From Cryobacterium cryoconiti (lineage in GTDB: Bacteria; Actinomycetota; Actinomycetes; Actinomycetales; Microbacteriaceae): 64,000 bases of DNA. The position numbers and the translations under genes were made by a program. Position 1 is the first letter of the stretch. The number at the start of each line of letters is the position of its first letter. The DNA is taken from positions 62,001-126,000 of the forward strand of contig NZ_SOHA01000034.1 of the NCBI RefSeq assembly GCF_004403065.1, in the 5' to 3' direction. The notes beneath the pieces are model-generated. The model was not told where the DNA came from and did not search any database. It saw only the letters and a list, made by a program, of their open reading frames with translations. Shown here piece after piece: positions 32,599-42,757 of the stretch.

Positions 32599-34323
32599 TC
32601 AGGCTTCGTTCTCCCATTCGGTGCCCTCGAGGTCCCCGCGCAGGGTGCCGGTCGCCTCGTCGACGGCCTCGCCGACGGTGTCCGCGAACCGTTCCGGCGG
32701 GAACCGTCGGGCCAGACCGTAGTCGCGCAGGTGGTCTTTCACGGGACCCTTCATCTCGGCGAAGATCAGGGTGATCCCGCGTGAGGCGAGAAAGTCATCG
32801 AGTTCGAGCAGTTCCTCCACGGCGGTCGTGTCGATGTCGGTGATCGGCTCGGCCGCCAGGATGACTGTGCGCACATCGCTGCCGGCCTCGGTGACGATGC
32901 GGCGCACGTAGTCGTCGAAGATGCCGCCGTTGGCGAAGAACAGCGGCGCATCGAAGCGCACGATGACGATTCCGGGCAGTCGCTCCCCCTCCGGGTGCCG
33001 GGACAGGTCGTGATACCCGCGCTGCCCGTGGATGCGCCCGAGCTCGGCCCGGTAGGGTCGCCAGGAGTGGCTCACGAACGCTCCGAGCGACAGTGCGATC
33101 GCCACCCCGATGCCCTCGATCACGCCCACCACCAGAACGCCGAGGAAGGAGGCGAGCGACAGCGCGGCATCCACTTTGTTCATCCGCACCAGCGCGATGA
33201 ACCCTGTCACGTCAATCAGCCCGGCGACGGCGACGATGACGACCGCGGCGATGGTCGCCGACGGCAGGAAGACGGTGAGGCCGGGTACGAGCAGCATGAA
33301 CAGGACGATCAGCACCGCCCCGACGACGCCGGTGAGTTGCGTGCGTGACCCCGCGTTCTCCGCGACGGGGGTGCGCGACGACGACCCTGAGATGGCGAAG
33401 CCGCCGAACAGGCCGCCCGCCACGTTCGCCAGGCCGATGGCGGCCATCTCCTGGCTGCCGTCGACGGTCTCGCCGCGCCGTGCGGCGAAGGTGCGCGACA
33501 GCACGGCGGTGTCGGCGAAGGCGATCAGGGCCACGCCGAGGGCGGGGAGGGCCAGCGCGGCCACATCCGCCCAGACCAGGCCGCCGAGTGCCGGCGCCGG
33601 CAGTCCTTGCGGCATCGCCCCGACCACGGGCAGTTCGTCCTGCAGCCCGAGGAAAGCGGTCAGGGCTGTGGCCAGCACAACCGCTACGAGCACGCCCGGA
33701 ATGCGTGATTTGGCCCAGGACAGTCCGACGATGATGGACAGCGACCCGAGGCCGAAGAGCAGGGCGGTCTGATCGATCTGGCCGTCGATGACACCGGAGA
33801 CGATGGCGACCACATCGCTGTACGGCGTCTCCGAGTCGATCGAGAAGCCCAGGAGCGCCGGCAACTGCGACAGGATCACGAGCAGCCCGAGGGCGTTCAG
33901 GTAGCCGACCCGGATCGGCCTGGACAGCAGGTCGGTCACGAAACCGAGGCGCAGCAGTCCGCCCAGCAGGAGGATCAGGCCGACCATGATCGCCAGCAGA
34001 CCGGCGAGGGCCACCGACCGCTCGCCATCGCCGAGGGCGAGCGGCAGGATCACGGCGGCGATGATGGGCGCCAGCGCGGAGTCGGGGCCGAGCACCAGCA
34101 CGCGCGAGGGACCGAATAGGGCGTAGGCGGCCAGGGGAATGATTGTGGCGTACAAGCCGGTCTCCGGAGGGAGACCCGCCACCTTGGCATAACCGATGCC
34201 CACCGGGATGAGGAGTGCGGTCAGCACGAGTCCCGCCCTGAGGTCGGGGATCAGCCACGCGCGCCGGTAGTTGAGCGCGGTATCGACACCCGGCACCCAC
34301 TTCTTCACCCAGCCAGCCGCCAT
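32599..34323 (-). CDS. SulP family anion transporter with STAS domain
   Basis: The start is the ATG with GGAGG six bases upstream, giving 574 residues. Family features include TALLIPVGIGYAKVAGLPPETGLY (membrane helix 1 region, near residue 34), LGPDSALAPI, and ten to twelve helices to about 430. A cytosolic STAS domain follows (about 440-550; ILAAEPITDIDTTAVEEL). SulP proteins carry sulfate, bicarbonate or other anions. No carbonic anhydrase or sulfur gene is next to it, so the substrate is open. It converges on hmp. Confidence 0.92.
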   Translation of the reverse strand: MAAGWVKKWVPGVDTALNYRRAWLIPDLRAGLVLTALLIPVGIGYAKVAGLPPETGLYATIIPLAAYALFGPSRVLVLGPDSALAPIIAAVILPLALGDGERSVALAGLLAIMVGLILLLGGLLRLGFVTDLLSRPIRVGYLNALGLLVILSQLPALLGFSIDSETPYSDVVAIVSGVIDGQIDQTALLFGLGSLSIIVGLSWAKSRIPGVLVAVVLATALTAFLGLQDELPVVGAMPQGLPAPALGGLVWADVAALALPALGVALIAFADTAVLSRTFAARRGETVDGSQEMAAIGLANVAGGLFGGFAISGSSSRTPVAENAGSRTQLTGVVGAVLIVLFMLLVPGLTVFLPSATIAAVVIVAVAGLIDVTGFIALVRMNKVDAALSLASFLGVLVVGVIEGIGVAIALSLGAFVSHSWRPYRAELGRIHGQRGYHDLSRHPEGERLPGIVIVRFDAPLFFANGGIFDDYVRRIVTEAGSDVRTVILAAEPITDIDTTAVEELLELDDFLASRGITLIFAEMKGPVKDHLRDYGLARRFPPERFADTVGEAVDEATGTLRGDLEGTEWENEA

Positions 34324-34405
34324 GCACTTCCTCCCGGCCCTATCTTGGTACATCCGGGCGGTCGCGTCTGCGGCTGGCCGTCATGCCGCCCCCATCAGTG
34401 GCCTG

Positions 34406-34684
34406 CTACTGCGCACGGATCGAGAACAGCTCCTGCGGTTCACTGGAGACACGCCCGCTACCGAAGAGCAGGCCGGTCCCCGAGGCGAGATAGACGGTCG
34501 CGACCGTATCGGCCAGACCGTGCAGCACTCCGCCGGCGCGCAGCACGACGCTGAAACGGCGCCAGTTGGTGAGCACGAAGGAGTAGAGGGGGCGCGCCTG
34601 CGCGATCCCGCGCAGAGCACGGAGCAGGAAGACTGTGCCGAGAACAATGGTCACCGCGTGGATCAGGCACGGCACGGCACACAC
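34406..34684 (-). pseudogene. Remnant of a small membrane protein (DUF2975-like)
   Basis: From a GTG the frame gives 92 residues with two or three hydrophobic segments and a basic linker (RALRGIAQARPLYSF), similar in layout to DUF2975 proteins. The frame remains open upstream for about 30 residues with protein-like composition (HLPRLLQADLRAG) but meets the ssrA terminator, and no clear ribosome site exists. It looks like a 5'-truncated gene. The similarity is weak and only by eye. Confidence 0.35.
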
Positions 34685-34776
34685 GACCCGGAGCCATCCG
34701 TCGCCGTCGGCGAACGTGCCGCTCGCGCCCGCTCGAAGGTCGGCCTGCAGCAGTCGGGGAAGATGTACGGGTAACG

Positions 34777-34811
34777 AAAAAAGCCCGCAATCACGAGGAT
34801 TGCGGGCTTTC
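34777..34811 (-). terminator. Rho-independent terminator of ssrA
   Basis: On the minus strand GCCCGCAATC pairs with GATTGCGGGC around a five-base loop, followed by TTTTTT. It lies 26 bases past the tmRNA 3' end. Confidence 0.92.
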
Positions 34812-34836
34812 GCTCAATAGGTGTGACAGCAACCGA

Positions 34837-35211
34837 TGGTGGAGATGCGGGGAATTGAACCCCGGTCCACTGCTGTGGTCATATGCCTTCTACGGGTGTA
34901 TCCAGTGAAATCGTTCTACTCGGCCCCGGAACTTGCCACTGGCATCTGATCCGACGAGCCCAGCCCTCGTTCAAGTCCCCCTACACCCCGCGGCTCAGAG
35001 TAGGAGCAATCTCTCTAAATGACGTCAGGATCCGGGTAGAGAGCATTCCCGGTCTGGCGGACTTCTTAGTGCGCTCGCTTAGGCAGCGAGGGCGAAGTCA
35101 GTGCGGTTTGATTTGGCACTTATTGTTTTGCAGAGATCGTTTACGAGATAACCCTGCATCCTCGACCCGCTTCTCATAATTGCGCAGGCAATGTCGAAAC
35201 CGATCATCCCC
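34837..35211 (-). ncRNA. ssrA: Transfer-messenger RNA (tmRNA)
   Basis: The minus strand starts GGGGATGATCGGTTTCGAC and ends in a tRNA-Ala-like 3' part with T-arm GGGTTCAATTCCC... and encoded CCA; GGGGATG pairs with CATCTCC. The tag reading frame (35117 down to 35079) begins at GCC and encodes AKSNRTDFALAA then TAA, ending in the expected ALAA degron. tmRNA rescues stalled ribosomes with SmpB, whose gene lies upstream. Confidence 0.96.
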
Positions 35212-35248
35212 ATGTGCACTCACTGCCTTCATTCCGGCAATCAAGTGG

Positions 35249-35277
35249 GTTACTGTCACACGCTGTTGAGTTGTCAA
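35249..35277 (-). promoter_or_regulatory. Candidate ssrA promoter
   Basis: TTGACA (35277-35272), a 17-base spacer and AGTAAC on the minus strand, about 38 bases before the mature tmRNA 5' end, which leaves a leader for RNase P to remove. The -35 is consensus; the -10 is weak. Confidence 0.5.
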
Positions 35278-35361
35278 TCTACTTAGTTGCCTTCTGCACG
35301 GCCCGATCTGATCGACCGTTTCGTACAGCCCCTTAGCCTACAACAGACCAGGCCTGGAAGG

Positions 35362-35838
35362 CTAGTCGCCCAGGTTCTTTCGGGCGGAGATGGCCCGGTC
35401 GGACTCGCGTTTGTCCTGACGCTCGCGCAGCGTCTGGCGCTTGTCGTATTCCTTCTTGCCCTTCGCGACCGCGATCTCCACTTTGGCATTGCCGTTCTTG
35501 AAATACAGCCGCAGGGGAACGAGCGTGTAGCCGCCCTCTTTGGTCTTGTGGCTGATCTTGATGATCTCCTGCTTGTGCATCAGGAGCTTGCGCTTGCGCC
35601 GCGGCGGATGGTTGGTCCACGTGCCGGCGACGTACTCCTGGATGTGCACGGCGTCGAGCCAGATCTCGCCGTTCTCGATGAAGGCATAGCCGTCGACGAG
35701 CGAAGCCCGTCCGGCCCGAAGCGACTTCACCTCGGTGCCGCTGAGCACCATTCCGGCCTCGTACGTCTCCTCGATGAGGTAATCGTGGCGTGCCTTGCGA
35801 TTGGTCGAAACGACCTTCTCGCCTATTTCCCTGGGCAC
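35362..35838 (-). CDS. smpB: SsrA-binding protein SmpB
   Basis: The 158-residue protein shows the SmpB pattern: [22 protein letters not shown] (start to residue 35), [18 protein letters not shown] (near 35-52), and a basic C-terminal tail ([16 protein letters not shown]) that enters the decoding centre. The GTG start has GGAG seven bases upstream; a nearby ATG is out of frame. It lies immediately upstream of ssrA on the same strand. Confidence 0.96.
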   Translation of the reverse strand: MPREIGEKVVSTNRKARHDYLIEETYEAGMVLSGTEVKSLRAGRASLVDGYAFIENGEIWLDAVHIQEYVAGTWTNHPPRRKRKLLMHKQEIIKISHKTKEGGYTLVPLRLYFKNGNAKVEIAVAKGKKEYDKRQTLRERQDKRESDRAISARKNLGD

Positions 35839-35927
35839 GGCATGCTCCTCAACTCGGTGTGTGTCCGACGCGATGCCGACCAGCCCATCAGTCTAGCGCG
35901 CACTGGGGGCGAGGCGAGCGGGCTGGG

Positions 35928-36842
35928 TCAGACCTTCAGATAGCGCGTGATGGCGAATTGCGCGGAGAACGCGGCCAGGACCGCGCCGACAACCAGCAGG
36001 ATGGGTACAACCACCAGGGCGTCCTGCATGCCGACGAGCGAGAAGTTGGTCAGACGATCACCCAGATAGCCCTGCACGAACCAGTACACGCCGCCGAGAA
36101 CCGCGCCCCCCGCCAGCAGTGATCCGAGCAGGGCCGCGAAGACCCCCTCCAGGATGAAGGGCGTTTGAATGAACCGGTTCGATGCGCCGACGAGCCGCAT
36201 GATGCCCAGCTCACGCCGCCTGGAGAACGCGGAGAGACGGATGGTGGTGGCGATCAGCAGGGCGGCCGCCACGAGCATCAGCGCGGCGATGCCGATCGCG
36301 GTGTAACTGGCCACGTTGAGCACCGAGAAGATCTGGTCCAGGTATTTGCGCTGGTCAGCCACATTCTCCACGCCGGCAATTCCGGACAGACCTTCCACAA
36401 GCACATCCGATTGGGACGGGTCGTCGAGGTTGACCCAGAACGTCTCGTTCAGCTGGTCCGCTGTGACGTAGTCGACGACGGGGTTGTCGGCGAACTGCTT
36501 CTTGAAGTTCTCGAAAGCCTGGTCATGGGTCTCGAAGTAGTACTTGTCGATGAACGGCGACAGGGTGGGCGATTCGAGTTGCGCCTTGACCGTGTCGATC
36601 TGCTCGGGAGTGGCCTCGCCCGCCGTGCACGTTTCGCCGGAGGAGATGGTGGTGCACATGTAGATGCCCACCTGAGCGCGGTCGTACCAGAAATTCTTCA
36701 TCTGGCCGATCTGCATCTGCATCAGGATCGCGGCGCCGACGAAGGTCAACGAGATGAAGGTCACGAGCACCACGGAGACGACCATGGAGGCGTTGCGGCG
36801 CAGGCCGTTGGCGGCTTCGGAGAGCACGAGTCCGAGTCTCAT
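35928..36842 (-). CDS. ftsX: Cell-division ABC permease-like protein FtsX
   Basis: The 304-residue protein has the FtsX layout: membrane helix at about 20-43, extracellular domain about 50-165, then three helices (about 175-200, 225-250, 270-295) with an FtsX/MacB-type domain. Two extracellular cysteines ([12 protein letters not shown] near 62-73) may form a disulfide. With FtsE it activates peptidoglycan hydrolases at division. Its start overlaps the ftsE stop by four bases. Confidence 0.94.
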   Translation of the reverse strand: MRLGLVLSEAANGLRRNASMVVSVVLVTFISLTFVGAAILMQMQIGQMKNFWYDRAQVGIYMCTTISSGETCTAGEATPEQIDTVKAQLESPTLSPFIDKYYFETHDQAFENFKKQFADNPVVDYVTADQLNETFWVNLDDPSQSDVLVEGLSGIAGVENVADQRKYLDQIFSVLNVASYTAIGIAALMLVAAALLIATTIRLSAFSRRRELGIMRLVGASNRFIQTPFILEGVFAALLGSLLAGGAVLGGVYWFVQGYLGDRLTNFSLVGMQDALVVVPILLVVGAVLAAFSAQFAITRYLKV

Positions 36843-38044
36843 CGGGTAGGTCCTACATTCTGTTCGCCGGTCTGGTCCGGTTTCTCGCCCGGCGCGCGCA
36901 GCCCGAGCTTCTCGGCCAGGGTCAGCTGCTCCGGCACGTCGTGCTGGGTGATCGGAACGACGGGGCGGGTCATGGCGCGGCTGAGGTCGCTCACCGGGGC
37001 GTCGTCGGCGACATCCGTCTTTGCGTCCTGGGTGTCGTCAGCGTCGACGGGTGCCGGTTCGACCGGGGTGTCCAGGGCCGGGAGCGGGGCAGGCGCAGGC
37101 GCAGGTGCGGGCTCCGGGGCACGTACGGGCACCGCGGGGAAGGTGAGCGGCGGATGGTCGGCCGGGAGAACCTCAGCGGCGGCGGTCGCGTTCACGGAAG
37201 CGGGAGCAGGAGCCGGAGCAGGAGCAGGAGTCGTAGCCGGAGCGGGAGCCGGGGCGAACACGGATGCCGGGGCCGGAGCCGCGGGCGCGACGCTGGACGT
37301 GCCGCTGGGCGCCGACCGGGCCGAGCGTCGGCCGGTGCCGGCCGCCACGGTCGGGATGGCCGCGGTGGCGTAGCCGCCCTGGCGTTCGTCGCGCACGATG
37401 CGTCCGCCGACGAGTTCGATCACGCGGCGCTGCATCTGGTCGACGATGCCGGCCTCGTGGGTGGCCATGATCACGGTCGTGCCGCCGGCGTTGATGCGCT
37501 CGAGCAGGGCCATGATGCCGGCGCTGGTGGTGGGGTCGAGGTTTCCGGTGGGCTCGTCGGCCAGCAGGATCTGCGGCTTGTTGACGATGGCGCGGGCGAT
37601 CGCCACGCGCTGCTGCTCACCGCCGGAGAGTTCGTGCGGCAGGCGCAGGGCCTTCTCGGCCAGGCCGACCATCTCCAGGGTGTCGGGCACGGCTTCCTGG
37701 ATGAAACCGCGCGACTTGCCGATGACCTGCAGGCTGAACGCGACATTGTCGAAGACGCTCTTGTTCGGCAGCAACCGGAAGTCCTGGAAGACCACGCCCA
37801 TGTTGCGCCGGAAGTACGGCACCTTGCGGTTGGAGATCGACTTGAGGTCCTGGCCGAGCACGTGAATGCTGCCGCTGGTGGGCCGGTCCTCCTTCAGCAC
37901 CAGGCGCAGGCAGGTGGACTTCCCCGAGCCGGAAGCACCGACGAGAAAGACGAACTCTCCGCGCAGCACCTCGACGCTGATCGCGTCCAGTGCCGGTCGG
38001 TTCGTTCCCGGATACTTCTTGGTGATGGTGTCAAAACGAATCAT
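36839..38044 (-). CDS. ftsE: Cell-division ATPase FtsE with a long Pro/Ala-rich extension
   Basis: Residues 1-228 are a normal FtsE: Walker [10 protein letters not shown] (near 36), signature LSGGEQQR (near 140), Walker [13 protein letters not shown] (near 162) and VIMATHE. The protein continues to 401 residues, while typical FtsE has about 225. The extension is rich in Pro and Ala (PAPAPA runs), then acidic (near 340), and ends in a basic stretch ([17 protein letters not shown]). The repeats are encoded by GGAGCAGGAGC-like sequence that may vary in length. It is translated before ftsX. Confidence 0.94.
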   Translation of the reverse strand: MIRFDTITKKYPGTNRPALDAISVEVLRGEFVFLVGASGSGKSTCLRLVLKEDRPTSGSIHVLGQDLKSISNRKVPYFRRNMGVVFQDFRLLPNKSVFDNVAFSLQVIGKSRGFIQEAVPDTLEMVGLAEKALRLPHELSGGEQQRVAIARAIVNKPQILLADEPTGNLDPTTSAGIMALLERINAGGTTVIMATHEAGIVDQMQRRVIELVGGRIVRDERQGGYATAAIPTVAAGTGRRSARSAPSGTSSVAPAAPAPASVFAPAPAPATTPAPAPAPAPASVNATAAAEVLPADHPPLTFPAVPVRAPEPAPAPAPAPLPALDTPVEPAPVDADDTQDAKTDVADDAPVSDLSRAMTRPVVPITQHDVPEQLTLAEKLGLRAPGEKPDQTGEQNVGPTR

Positions 38045-38125
38045 GGCCCCTTGAGCCTAAGCAGGCATCCTGATAATTCCTACTCCGACATACCGAACCG
38101 GAAACAGGAGACACAGATCGAGCGC

Positions 38126-39235
38126 CTAATCCTGCGGGGCCTGCTTGCGCCAACGGATGCCGGCGGCGATGAAACCGTCGAGGTCACCGTCGAAAACCTG
38201 GCTGGGGTTGTTGACCTCGTAGTTGGTGCGCAGGTCCTTGACCATTTGGTACGGAGCGAGCACGTAGCTGCGCATCTGGTCGCCCCAGCTGGCCGTGATG
38301 ACCCCGGCGAGTTCCTTCTTGGTGGCGGCCTCCTGCTCGCGCTGCAGCAGCAGCAGACGGGACTGAAGCACGCGCATGGCGGCGGCCCGGTTCTGGATCT
38401 GGCTCTTCTCGTTCTGGCAGCTCACCACCGTGCCCGTGGGGAGGTGGGTGATGCGTACGGCGGAGTCGGTGGTGTTCACGGACTGGCCACCGGGGCCGCT
38501 GGAGCGGAAGACGTCGACGCGGATGTCGTTCTCGGGCACCTCGATCGATTCGGTCTGCTCGATCAACGGCACCACCTCGACGGCGGCGAACGAGGTCTGG
38601 CGTTTGCCGGCGGAGTTGAACGGGCTCATCCGCACGAGGCGGTGGGTGCCGGCCTCGACGCTGAGCGTGCCGAAAGCGTACGGCGCATCCACCTGGATGG
38701 TCGCACTCTTGATGCCGGCCTCTTCGGCGTAGCCCACGTCGAGCACCTGCACCGGGTAGTTGTGCTGCTCGGCCCAGCGCAGGTACATGCGCAGCAGCAT
38801 CTCGGCGAAGTCGGCCGCGTCCACGCCGCCGGCGCCGGAACGAATGGTGATGACCGCCGGGCGCACGTCGAATTCGCCGTTGAGCAGCGTGTGCACCTCG
38901 AGGTCGCCGAGCACCTTCGTGATGCTCGCAAGTTCCGCGGTGGCCTCGTCGGCCGATTCCTGATCTCCCTCGGCGTTGGCGAGCTCGACCAGCACCTCGA
39001 GGTCGTCGAGGCGGGATTCGATGCTGACGATGCGGGCCAGTTCCGACTGGCGGTGGCTCAGTTCGCTGGTCACCTTCTGCGCATGGTCGGAGTCGTCCCA
39101 CAGGTCGGGCGCACCGGCCTGTTCATTCAGGTCGGCGATATCGGTACGGAGTCGATCGATATCGATCACCGACCGGATGTCGTCAAACGTGGCCCGCAGT
39201 GCGGCGATCTGCTCCGAGAATTCCAGCTCAATCAT
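38126..39235 (-). CDS. prfB: Peptide chain release factor 2
   Basis: The 369-residue RF2 starts [14 protein letters not shown]. It has the stop-codon-reading SPF tripeptide in [13 protein letters not shown] (near 205) and the catalytic GGQ in [15 protein letters not shown] (near 250). The frame is continuous, with no in-frame TGA or SD-like slippery site near codon 25, so the autoregulatory frameshift of many bacteria is absent. It recognises UGA and UAA. Confidence 0.96.
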   Translation of the reverse strand: MIELEFSEQIAALRATFDDIRSVIDIDRLRTDIADLNEQAGAPDLWDDSDHAQKVTSELSHRQSELARIVSIESRLDDLEVLVELANAEGDQESADEATAELASITKVLGDLEVHTLLNGEFDVRPAVITIRSGAGGVDAADFAEMLLRMYLRWAEQHNYPVQVLDVGYAEEAGIKSATIQVDAPYAFGTLSVEAGTHRLVRMSPFNSAGKRQTSFAAVEVVPLIEQTESIEVPENDIRVDVFRSSGPGGQSVNTTDSAVRITHLPTGTVVSCQNEKSQIQNRAAAMRVLQSRLLLLQREQEAATKKELAGVITASWGDQMRSYVLAPYQMVKDLRTNYEVNNPSQVFDGDLDGFIAAGIRWRKQAPQD

Positions 39236-39298
39236 GTCGGACCCCAGCCTACCGGGCCGGAACGCGCCGGGCCCGGCGCGAGATAGCATCGAAACGCC

Positions 39299-40570
39299 AT
39301 GAGTAACGCCGAGCGCCCCTTCCAGATGCGCTCCGTCGCACTCGCCGCGTTTCTCCCGACGCTGCTGTTCTCGATCGGCGAGGGCGCCATCATCCCGCTG
39401 ATCCCGATCGTGGCCGACGATCTCGGGGCCACGCTCGCGATCGCCGGGTTCATCGCCGCCATGATCATGGTGGGCGAACTGGCCGGGGACATCCCGAGCG
39501 GCTGGGTGGTCGCCCACATCGGCGAGCGCAACGCGATGCTCTGGGCTTCCCTGCTCGCGATCATCGCCGTGCTGATCTGCATCGTCGCTCCCAATCCGCT
39601 CGTGCTGGGCGTCGGCGTCTTCCTGATCGGCCTGGCCACCGCCGTCTTCGCCCTCGCCCGGCACGCGTTCATGACCAGCTACGTGCCGCTGGTCTACCGG
39701 GCCCGGGCACTGTCGACCCTCGGCGGCATCTTCCGCGCCGGCTGGTTCATCGGCCCGTTCATCGCCGCCGCCCTGCTCAGCCTCACCGGAAGCACCGAGT
39801 CGGTGTTCTGGGTATTCGTGGTCTGCTGCCTCGGCGCGGCGGCGATGCTGCTCCTGCTGCCCGACCCCGAGAGCACCTTCGGCGGCCCAGAGCTGGTGAC
39901 GGCGCCCGACGGCTCCGTCGTGCCGGCCGGACGAGAGCTTGCGGCCGAGGAGTCCCAGGGGCTGTTCCGCACCATCTGGGGCTATCGGGCGGTGCTGCTC
40001 CGCCTCGGCACCGGCGCCGGCCTGGTCGGGGCGATGCGCGCCTCCCGCACGGTGCTGCTCCCGCTCTGGGCGGTCAGCATCGGCATCAGCGTGCCCGACA
40101 TCGCGTTGATCATCGGCATCGCCGGCGCGGTCGACTTCGCCCTCTTCTATGCCAGCGGCCAGATCATGGACCGCTTCGGCCGCATGTGGACCGCCATCCC
40201 GTCGATGATCGGCCTGGGCACCGGGCACCTCATCCTCGCGTTCACGCACGACCTGCCCGGCAACGTGGAGTGGTTCATCGCCGTGGCCATGCTCCTGTCG
40301 CTCGCCAACGGCATCGGCAGCGGCCTGCTGATGACCCTCGGCGCCGACCTGGCGCCGAAGAACACCAGCCCGGCGCCGTTCCTGGGCGCGTGGCGCTTCA
40401 CCGCGGACCTGGGCGGCGCGGTCGCCCCCCTGGCCGTGGCCGGCCTGACCGCGGTCGCCACCATCTCGATCGCCAGCGGCGTGGTGGGCGTGTTCGGGCT
40501 GCTCGGCGCCGTGATCCTCGGCCGCTATATCCCCCGCTACGCACCCCGCCGTCCGCGCCTTCGCCCCTGA
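39299..40570 (+). CDS. Major facilitator superfamily transporter
   Basis: The 423-residue protein has twelve predicted membrane helices with an MFS motif A-like loop ([22 protein letters not shown] near 60-80). A TAGCAT -10-like box ends nine bases before the ATG and no ribosome site is seen, so the mRNA may be leaderless. It is divergent from prfB (63-base gap). No substrate can be named from the sequence; drug efflux or sugar export are possible. Confidence 0.88.
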   Translation: MSNAERPFQMRSVALAAFLPTLLFSIGEGAIIPLIPIVADDLGATLAIAGFIAAMIMVGELAGDIPSGWVVAHIGERNAMLWASLLAIIAVLICIVAPNPLVLGVGVFLIGLATAVFALARHAFMTSYVPLVYRARALSTLGGIFRAGWFIGPFIAAALLSLTGSTESVFWVFVVCCLGAAAMLLLLPDPESTFGGPELVTAPDGSVVPAGRELAAEESQGLFRTIWGYRAVLLRLGTGAGLVGAMRASRTVLLPLWAVSIGISVPDIALIIGIAGAVDFALFYASGQIMDRFGRMWTAIPSMIGLGTGHLILAFTHDLPGNVEWFIAVAMLLSLANGIGSGLLMTLGADLAPKNTSPAPFLGAWRFTADLGGAVAPLAVAGLTAVATISIASGVVGVFGLLGAVILGRYIPRYAPRRPRLRP

Positions 40571-40632
40571 GCCTCCGCAGACCTGCCCGCTGACTAAGAA
40601 CAGATGTCCACCCGAGGGCGTTTAATGGTCGT

Positions 40633-41094
40633 ATGCCCCTCATCGGAGAATACGAGCCCGGCACCCAGCAGTGGGTGCGCGACCAGGTCGACCTGTACGA
40701 AAGCTCCGGCGGCACTCAGGGCACCACCCTCCGCGGCATGCCCGTCATCGTGCTGACCACCCTCGGGGCCAAATCGGGCAAGCTGCGCAAGACCCCGCTC
40801 ATGCGCGTGGAGCACGAGGGGGCCTACGCCGCGATCGCCTCCCTCGGCGGCAGCCCGAAGAACCCGGTCTGGTACGGCAATGTGGTGGCCCACCCGCTCG
40901 TGGAGCTGCAGGATGGCCCGATCCGGCAGGACATGCTGGCCCGCGAGGTCACCGGCACCGAACGCGCCGCGTGGTGGCAGCGGGCCGTGGCCGCGTACCC
41001 CGACTACGCCGACTACGAGAAGAAGACGGACCGGGTCATCCCGGTGTTCGTGCTCGAGCCTGTTCCTCCCGCCGACGCCGCCTCTGCTTCCTAG
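40633..41094 (+). CDS. Deazaflavin (F420)-dependent nitroreductase family protein
   Basis: The 153-residue protein matches the Ddn/FDOR-A group: split beta-barrel with [23 protein letters not shown] (near 36-58, the F420 phosphate-contacting TxGxKSGxxRxxPL motif) and [17 protein letters not shown] (near 75-92). These enzymes use reduced F420 to reduce quinones or nitro compounds. The organism should therefore make or import F420, though no biosynthetic gene lies here. Confidence 0.92.
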   Translation: MPLIGEYEPGTQQWVRDQVDLYESSGGTQGTTLRGMPVIVLTTLGAKSGKLRKTPLMRVEHEGAYAAIASLGGSPKNPVWYGNVVAHPLVELQDGPIRQDMLAREVTGTERAAWWQRAVAAYPDYADYEKKTDRVIPVFVLEPVPPADAASAS

Positions 41095-41096
41095 AG

Positions 41097-41753
41097 GTGG
41101 CGCGCGCGAAGACCCGCGGCCCGCAGCTCGACCCCATCGTGCTGGCCGGTCTGACGGATGCCGACGGCAGCGACCTCCGCGCCGGTGACAGCCGGGAAGC
41201 CGAGCGTTTCACCGGCTGCGACCTGTCCGGCCGGGACCTGACCGGCATCGGCTTCCAGGAGTGCGAGCTGCGCGGAGTGTCGCTGAGCGATACCCAGCTG
41301 CGCGGGGCATCCGTCGCCGACTGCGTGGCCGGCGAGCTGCACGCGTCGGTCTTCTCCGCACCACGCTCGAGCTGGCGGGACGTTTCGATCGAGCACTCCC
41401 GGCTCGGGTCGGTCGAGCTCTACGAGGCCACCCTGCGCTCGGTGCACATCGACGGGTCCAAGCTCGACTTCGTGAACCTGCGCGGGGCCACTCTCACCGA
41501 CGTGCTGCTCTCCGACTGCATCATCGAGGAGCTCGACCTGGGCGGCGCCACCGTGCAACGCCTGGAACTGCGCAACTGCCGCATCGGCACCCTCGACGTC
41601 ACCCGCGCCACCCTCAAGGACGCCGACCTGCGCTCGAGCGATTTCAGCGCCATCCACGGACTCGAGGGTCTGCGCGGCGCCACCATCGACGACGCCCAGC
41701 TCAGCCTGCTCGCGCCCGTTCTCGCCGCGCACCTGGGCATCATCGTCACCTAG
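41097..41753 (+). CDS. Pentapeptide-repeat protein
   Basis: From the GTG two bases after the previous stop the product has 218 residues. Residues about 40-200 consist of pentapeptide-like repeats (CDLSG RDLTG; LRGAT LTDVL; ATLKD ADLRS) predicting a right-handed quadrilateral beta-helix. Some members shield DNA gyrase, but the repeats here are irregular and the function cannot be assigned. The tight spacing suggests co-expression with the F420-type gene. Confidence 0.8.
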   Translation: MARAKTRGPQLDPIVLAGLTDADGSDLRAGDSREAERFTGCDLSGRDLTGIGFQECELRGVSLSDTQLRGASVADCVAGELHASVFSAPRSSWRDVSIEHSRLGSVELYEATLRSVHIDGSKLDFVNLRGATLTDVLLSDCIIEELDLGGATVQRLELRNCRIGTLDVTRATLKDADLRSSDFSAIHGLEGLRGATIDDAQLSLLAPVLAAHLGIIVT

Positions 41754-41829
41754 AGGCTCGTCGGCTCACCGGCCCGAACGCCGGGCAGGGCGCTCCGGGG
41801 CGGCCTGTGACGGATACCCGCACGCCCGG

Positions 41830-42714
41830 TCAGGGAGTCGCGCCCGCGATGATCTCCAGTTCGGATTTCGGGGTGTCGCGCTGACTGGCGATGGCCGCGC
41901 CGGCCGCCACGCACACCACCAGAATGGCGATCTGCTGTTGCAGCAGGAAGGTCTCCCCCAGCACCAGCGCGCCGAACAGGGCCGCGATCACCGGGCCGAA
42001 GCTGGTGATGATCGCGTAGAGGCGCGGGGTGATGCGGCGCAAAATGTAGGTGTCCAGCGTGTACGGGAACGCCGACGAGAGCACGCCGATGGCCAGCAGC
42101 AGCCCGATCACACCCCAGTTGAGGGTGGTCCAATCGACCGTGAGCAGCGCGAACGGCACCAGAAGCGTCAGGCTCACGACGCTGGCCACGGAGATGCCCT
42201 CGAGCCCCGGGAAGGTCACGGCCACCTTGCGGGTGAGCAGAATATAGGCAGCCCACGATGCCGCCGCGGTCAGGGCGAAGAGGATGCCGAGCACGTTCAA
42301 CGCCCCGTCCGACCAGGTCAGCATGAACACCCCGCCCGCCGCCGCCGCGGCATAGACGAAGTCGAGCAGACGACGCGACGAGGCCAGAGCGAGTGCGAAC
42401 GGGCCCAGGAACTCGATCGTGGCGGCGATGCCGAGTCCGAGCAGGTCGACGGCCTCGTAAAAGGTCAGGTTCATCACGGCGAGCACGACGCCGAGCGCCA
42501 ACGCGGGCCACAGCCGCCGCCAGGTCAGGCCGGCGAGCTTGGGCCGGTAGAACGGCAGCACCGTGGCCGCCATCACCAGTTGCCGCACGGCGACCACGAC
42601 GGGAGAGCCCACGAGCGGGATGGCGAGGCCCGCCAGCGACGACCCGAAGTTGATGCTCACCTCGGTCACGAGCTGGGCGCCGGCACCGGTCAGGCGGTCG
42701 CGTTCAGCCGTCAC
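41830..42714 (-). CDS. EamA/DMT family exporter (RhtA-like)
   Basis: The start is GTG with GAGGAG five bases upstream, giving 294 residues. Ten membrane helices in two EamA repeats are visible (VMNLTFYEAVDLLGLGIAAT near 88; ITSFGPVIAALFGALVLGE near 235). The second motif is typical of RhtA-like threonine/homoserine exporters. Substrate is inferred at family level only. Confidence 0.87.
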   Translation of the reverse strand: MTAERDRLTGAGAQLVTEVSINFGSSLAGLAIPLVGSPVVVAVRQLVMAATVLPFYRPKLAGLTWRRLWPALALGVVLAVMNLTFYEAVDLLGLGIAATIEFLGPFALALASSRRLLDFVYAAAAAGGVFMLTWSDGALNVLGILFALTAAASWAAYILLTRKVAVTFPGLEGISVASVVSLTLLVPFALLTVDWTTLNWGVIGLLLAIGVLSSAFPYTLDTYILRRITPRLYAIITSFGPVIAALFGALVLGETFLLQQQIAILVVCVAAGAAIASQRDTPKSELEIIAGATP

Positions 42715-42757
42715 GATGCTCCTCCCCCGGCGCCGGGGCAGGCGCGTCACGCTAACG

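Noticed and set aside
39130-39200. Programmed frameshift site in prfB
   Set aside because: The RF2 frame is continuous with no in-frame TGA near codon 25.
38126-40249. A 707-residue protein including RF2
   Set aside because: Only the last 369 residues match RF2; the upstream part overlaps a well-supported MFS gene on the other strand and has shadow-frame composition.
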